DNA from: Elusimicrobiota bacterium
Lineage (GTDB): Bacteria; Elusimicrobiota; UBA8919
DNA: 9,267 nucleotides
Assembly: GCA_003452965.1 (NCBI GenBank)
Contig: DMMW01000030.1
Span: forward strand, 1-9,267
Direction: 5' to 3'
Position numbers and translations under genes: made by a program
The notes under the pieces: generated by a model
Database searches by the model: none
The model's input: only the letters and a program-made list of their open reading frames with translations
What the model was told of the DNA's origin: nothing
Part shown: piece by piece, positions 6,941 through 9,267 of the stretch
How positions within the stretch are numbered: the first letter of the stretch is position 1
Layout of the letters: each line of letters begins with the position of its first letter

Positions 6941-7068
6941 AATAGTGGGATAGTAAGACGGTGCGATTGTGGGATAGATTTAAAGGTAAAATCAATAATA
7001 TATTTTTTAAATTTTTAACATTGCACTACCGCACTATCTCGCTATTGCACTATCTCACAATTATATAA
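6941..7068. repeat. Inverted array of a GTGNGATW-like octamer, copy 2
   Basis: The left arm has octamers GTGGGATA (6945-6952), GTAAGACG (6953-6960), GTGCGATT (6961-6968) and GTGGGATA (6969-6976), preceded by AATA as in copy 1. The right arm (7019-7058), read on the minus strand, gives GTGAGATA, GTGCAATA, GCGAGATA, GTGCGGTA and GTGCAATG. These match the five units of copy 1 in the same order with one or two changes each. The arms are about 42 bases apart, and the spacer is A/T-rich. The element begins six bases after the acetyltransferase stop codon and ends six bases before the next start, so it fills almost the whole gap. Confidence 0.8.
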
Positions 7069-7074
7069 ATTGAT

Positions 7075-9183
7075 ATGTTGAAAGAAAAACAGTATTTTCC
7101 ATTTTTGTTAAGTAATGGTATTGACGGAGTTTTAATTAATTACTCAGGTTCAATGGAATGCAATTCCGGTCATTTGCATACCGAGCAGCATCAAGGTGCA
7201 GTTTGCGCCTGGTATAAAACAACCCAACGTGGCTATCATAAAATACTTCTGCCCATATTTCAATCAACTTATACTCTATTCGCTTGCGGCGGAGAAGCGT
7301 ATGAAGTAGGAAAATTTAATCAAACATTTAATCCTAAAAAAGCAGTTTTAAATACTTTAATTGAAGCTACAGATTTTAAAATAAATATTGAAACATTTTT
7401 AACTAAAGAAAATATATTAGTAGAGCATTATACATTATTAAATGTTCCTGATGACAGACCCGAAGTCGCGATTAATCTTAATCCGCCCGAAATACCTTGG
7501 AGCAATGGTTACTACAAATTTGTTTCTGAAATAAATAATAAATTATCATTTGACAAAGATGAAAAAATACTTAAATATGAGTATGAGATTTACGGGATTA
7601 AAGGTGAATGTATACTATTTACAGACTACCCGGATGTACAAGAAGGGAAATTTAGAAACGGCAAAAAATTGCACCTTTCAAATTTAAAAAAAGGACAATC
7701 ATTCACGAAATATGTTGTTGTATTGGATGAAAAAGACACATTAACTTATAAGGAAGAAATAAAAAGAAGATTATCGGAAATAAAAAATAGCGGTTATAAA
7801 AAAATACTTGGAACCCACCTAAATGAATGGGAAATGTATCAAAACCAATCAGATATCAACATTCCCGACAAAAGATTGGAATACCTATATTATCTAAGTT
7901 TGTATCTTATTCGTGCACATCAAAATCCCAAAATTGGGATGATATCATTAAGCAATTATCCGGTATTATGGGCAGGCGGTTCGGTAAATACATGGGACGC
8001 TGTTTTCCCGACAAAAGCGATTTTAGGCGCCAACAGGTTGGAAGAATCGGAAAAATTATTTGAAGGTTACCAGAAGGTATTACCTTTAGCAAGGGCATAT
8101 GCAAAAGAAATGAGTAAAGACGGTGCTTACTTCGCATGGACAACTAACTACGAAGGTAAATCCACCGATTTTATAAGTCCGCGGGAAATTCCCGATATAG
8201 AAAAAGCGAATAATGGTTGTTTGGTAATATCTGTCTGGGATTATTATCTATATACAGGTGATAATGAAATATTGAAAAAACATTATAATCTTATAAAGGA
8301 GGTAACGGAGTTTTTGGTTTCATCAATAGTAGAAGAAAAAGATGAAATCGCATACATAAAAGAAGGTGAAGGCGCTGATGAGTCCGTACACAGGAAAAAC
8401 GACACAACCCACGTAATTACTACAATTAAATCATTAGAAGCTTATATAGAAGCAAGTAAAATTCTGGGCAAAAATATAGATGATTCATACCAGAGGATTT
8501 TTGAAAAATTAAAAAAGGGTTTAAAGACAAACTATCAAGGAAAAATACTTCTACCGTTTCACGGTGCAAAGCGGATAGGAACGAGTTGTTTTGTGTATTA
8601 TTTGTTGAATTTTCCCAAAGGAGTCCCGAAGGAAACCATAGAAAAAGGTTTGAAGGATTGTCAAGGGACACTGGGACTGACAAATCCCGGAACTTATCAA
8701 AATCTTGTTTGGCCCTGGGCGGAAAACAAGGCAGCGGCTGCATTGGCTTTAATGAAAGATAAAAGAGCGTATCAACATTTATATAACGGTGCAAAATACA
8801 CAAGTTCGCTCGGCGCATTTCCTGAAAAAATAAGACCTGACGGTTTTGTAATAAATTACTGGTATGTATCCTGCCATGGAAGTTACGTAATGGCATTAAA
8901 CAACATGTTGGCAAACAGCAGGAATAACGAGTTAAGAATTCTACCGGCGATTCCCGACATGTGGAAAGATATTGAATTTAAAAATTTGAGAATTCCTCCG
9001 GGAATTTTAGTTTCAGTAGCTCTTAAAAAAGGAAAAATACAGAATTTAACACTAGAAAATACCGCAACTAAAAACATAGAAATAAAATTAGACATACCCA
9101 AAAAATATCTACAAATAAAACACCTAAAAATTATGAAAAAACCAATCAATATTTTATCAAAAACAGAAAATACTATTTTATAA
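7075..9183 (+). CDS. (alpha/alpha)6-barrel glycoside hydrolase or phosphorylase-like protein (GH65/GH95-like)
   Basis: Predicted carbohydrate-active enzyme of 702 residues with the three-part plan of GH65/GH94/GH95 proteins. An N-terminal beta-sandwich spans about 5-245 (FPFLLSNGIDGVLINYSGS at the start). A helical barrel spans about 265-615, including LWAGGSVNTWDAVFPTKAIL (D308), VWDYYLYTGDNEILKKHY, KEGEGADESV (429-438), WPWAENKAAAA and YVSCHGSYVMALNNML. A small C-terminal beta domain follows (about 618-702), with ELRILPAIPDMWKDIEFKNL and a conserved KKGKIQNLTLEN pattern seen in GH95/GH65 tails. Candidate catalytic acids are E430, E432, D435 and E436, but I cannot choose among them. There is no signal peptide, so it should be cytoplasmic and act on imported oligosaccharides. 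No Shine-Dalgarno sequence precedes the ATG, and an octamer array ends just upstream. Substrate and mechanism (hydrolysis or phosphorolysis) are undecided. Confidence 0.7.
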   Translation: MLKEKQYFPFLLSNGIDGVLINYSGSMECNSGHLHTEQHQGAVCAWYKTTQRGYHKILLPIFQSTYTLFACGGEAYEVGKFNQTFNPKKAVLNTLIEATDFKINIETFLTKENILVEHYTLLNVPDDRPEVAINLNPPEIPWSNGYYKFVSEINNKLSFDKDEKILKYEYEIYGIKGECILFTDYPDVQEGKFRNGKKLHLSNLKKGQSFTKYVVVLDEKDTLTYKEEIKRRLSEIKNSGYKKILGTHLNEWEMYQNQSDINIPDKRLEYLYYLSLYLIRAHQNPKIGMISLSNYPVLWAGGSVNTWDAVFPTKAILGANRLEESEKLFEGYQKVLPLARAYAKEMSKDGAYFAWTTNYEGKSTDFISPREIPDIEKANNGCLVISVWDYYLYTGDNEILKKHYNLIKEVTEFLVSSIVEEKDEIAYIKEGEGADESVHRKNDTTHVITTIKSLEAYIEASKILGKNIDDSYQRIFEKLKKGLKTNYQGKILLPFHGAKRIGTSCFVYYLLNFPKGVPKETIEKGLKDCQGTLGLTNPGTYQNLVWPWAENKAAAALALMKDKRAYQHLYNGAKYTSSLGAFPEKIRPDGFVINYWYVSCHGSYVMALNNMLANSRNNELRILPAIPDMWKDIEFKNLRIPPGILVSVALKKGKIQNLTLENTATKNIEIKLDIPKKYLQIKHLKIMKKPINILSKTENTIL

Positions 9184-9267
9184 TGGTAGTTAGGGCTTAC
9201 TGAAAAATGCTAATTAAAACGAAATAGCGACGGTAATTATATATAAATATCTGCAAAAATATGATTA
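9184..9267. other. Short non-coding tail
   Basis: These A/T-rich bases follow the last stop codon. I see no hairpin with a T run, no octamer array and no start codon with a ribosome site. The next gene or a terminator may lie beyond the window. Confidence 0.5.

Noticed and set aside
8426..8914. Minus-strand frame of 162 codons inside the last gene
   Set aside because: It is antisense to a well-supported enzyme gene and has no ribosome site or recognisable domain; it is best explained as a shadow frame.

Overview
The window is an AT-rich bacterial segment with four complete protein genes, all on the + strand, separated by gaps of 139 to 209 bases that are packed with palindromic repeats. A secreted outer-membrane barrel protein of the PorV/UPF0164 type with attached TPR repeats points to a Gram-negative (diderm) bacterium. 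The low GC content, unusual domain fusions and heavy load of short palindromic repeats would suit an uncultivated candidate phylum (Omnitrophota, WOR-3, Desantisbacteria or similar). That placement is inference; no rRNA or ribosomal protein marker is present.

Layout. Positions 1-344 hold no convincing gene. They carry a 150-bp inverted array of a GTGNGATW-like octamer, then a set of nested hairpins at 211-336 that ends 9 bases before the first gene. Next come an outer-membrane PorV-like/TPR protein (345-1610), a MITE-like inverted-repeat element (about 1656-1793), a 1224-residue secreted glycoside hydrolase family 2 protein with two C-terminal glutamine-amidotransferase-like modules (1820-5494), a GC-rich GGCGGA hairpin repeat and an A/T-rich terminator-like hairpin (5520-5669), an Eis-like GNAT acetyltransferase with an SCP2-like tail (5682-6935), a second copy of the octamer inverted array (6941-7058), and a cytoplasmic (alpha/alpha)6-barrel glycosidase- or phosphorylase-like protein (7075-9183). 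The last 84 bases show nothing I can name.

How the genes may work together. Two of the four genes belong to carbohydrate-active families. One has a signal peptide and should act in the periplasm or outside the cell; the other lacks a signal and should act in the cytoplasm on imported sugars. The acetyltransferase between them could modify an amino sugar or another amine, but its substrate cannot be read from sequence. The outer-membrane protein is divided from the rest by a mobile-like element and may belong to a different transcription unit. I see no transporter or regulator, so this is at most part of a sugar-use locus.

The most unusual content is between the genes. There are at least four distinct palindromic sequence types in about 9 kb, one of them present twice in the same architecture. 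The two genes next to the octamer/hairpin elements lack a visible Shine-Dalgarno sequence, while the other two genes have one.
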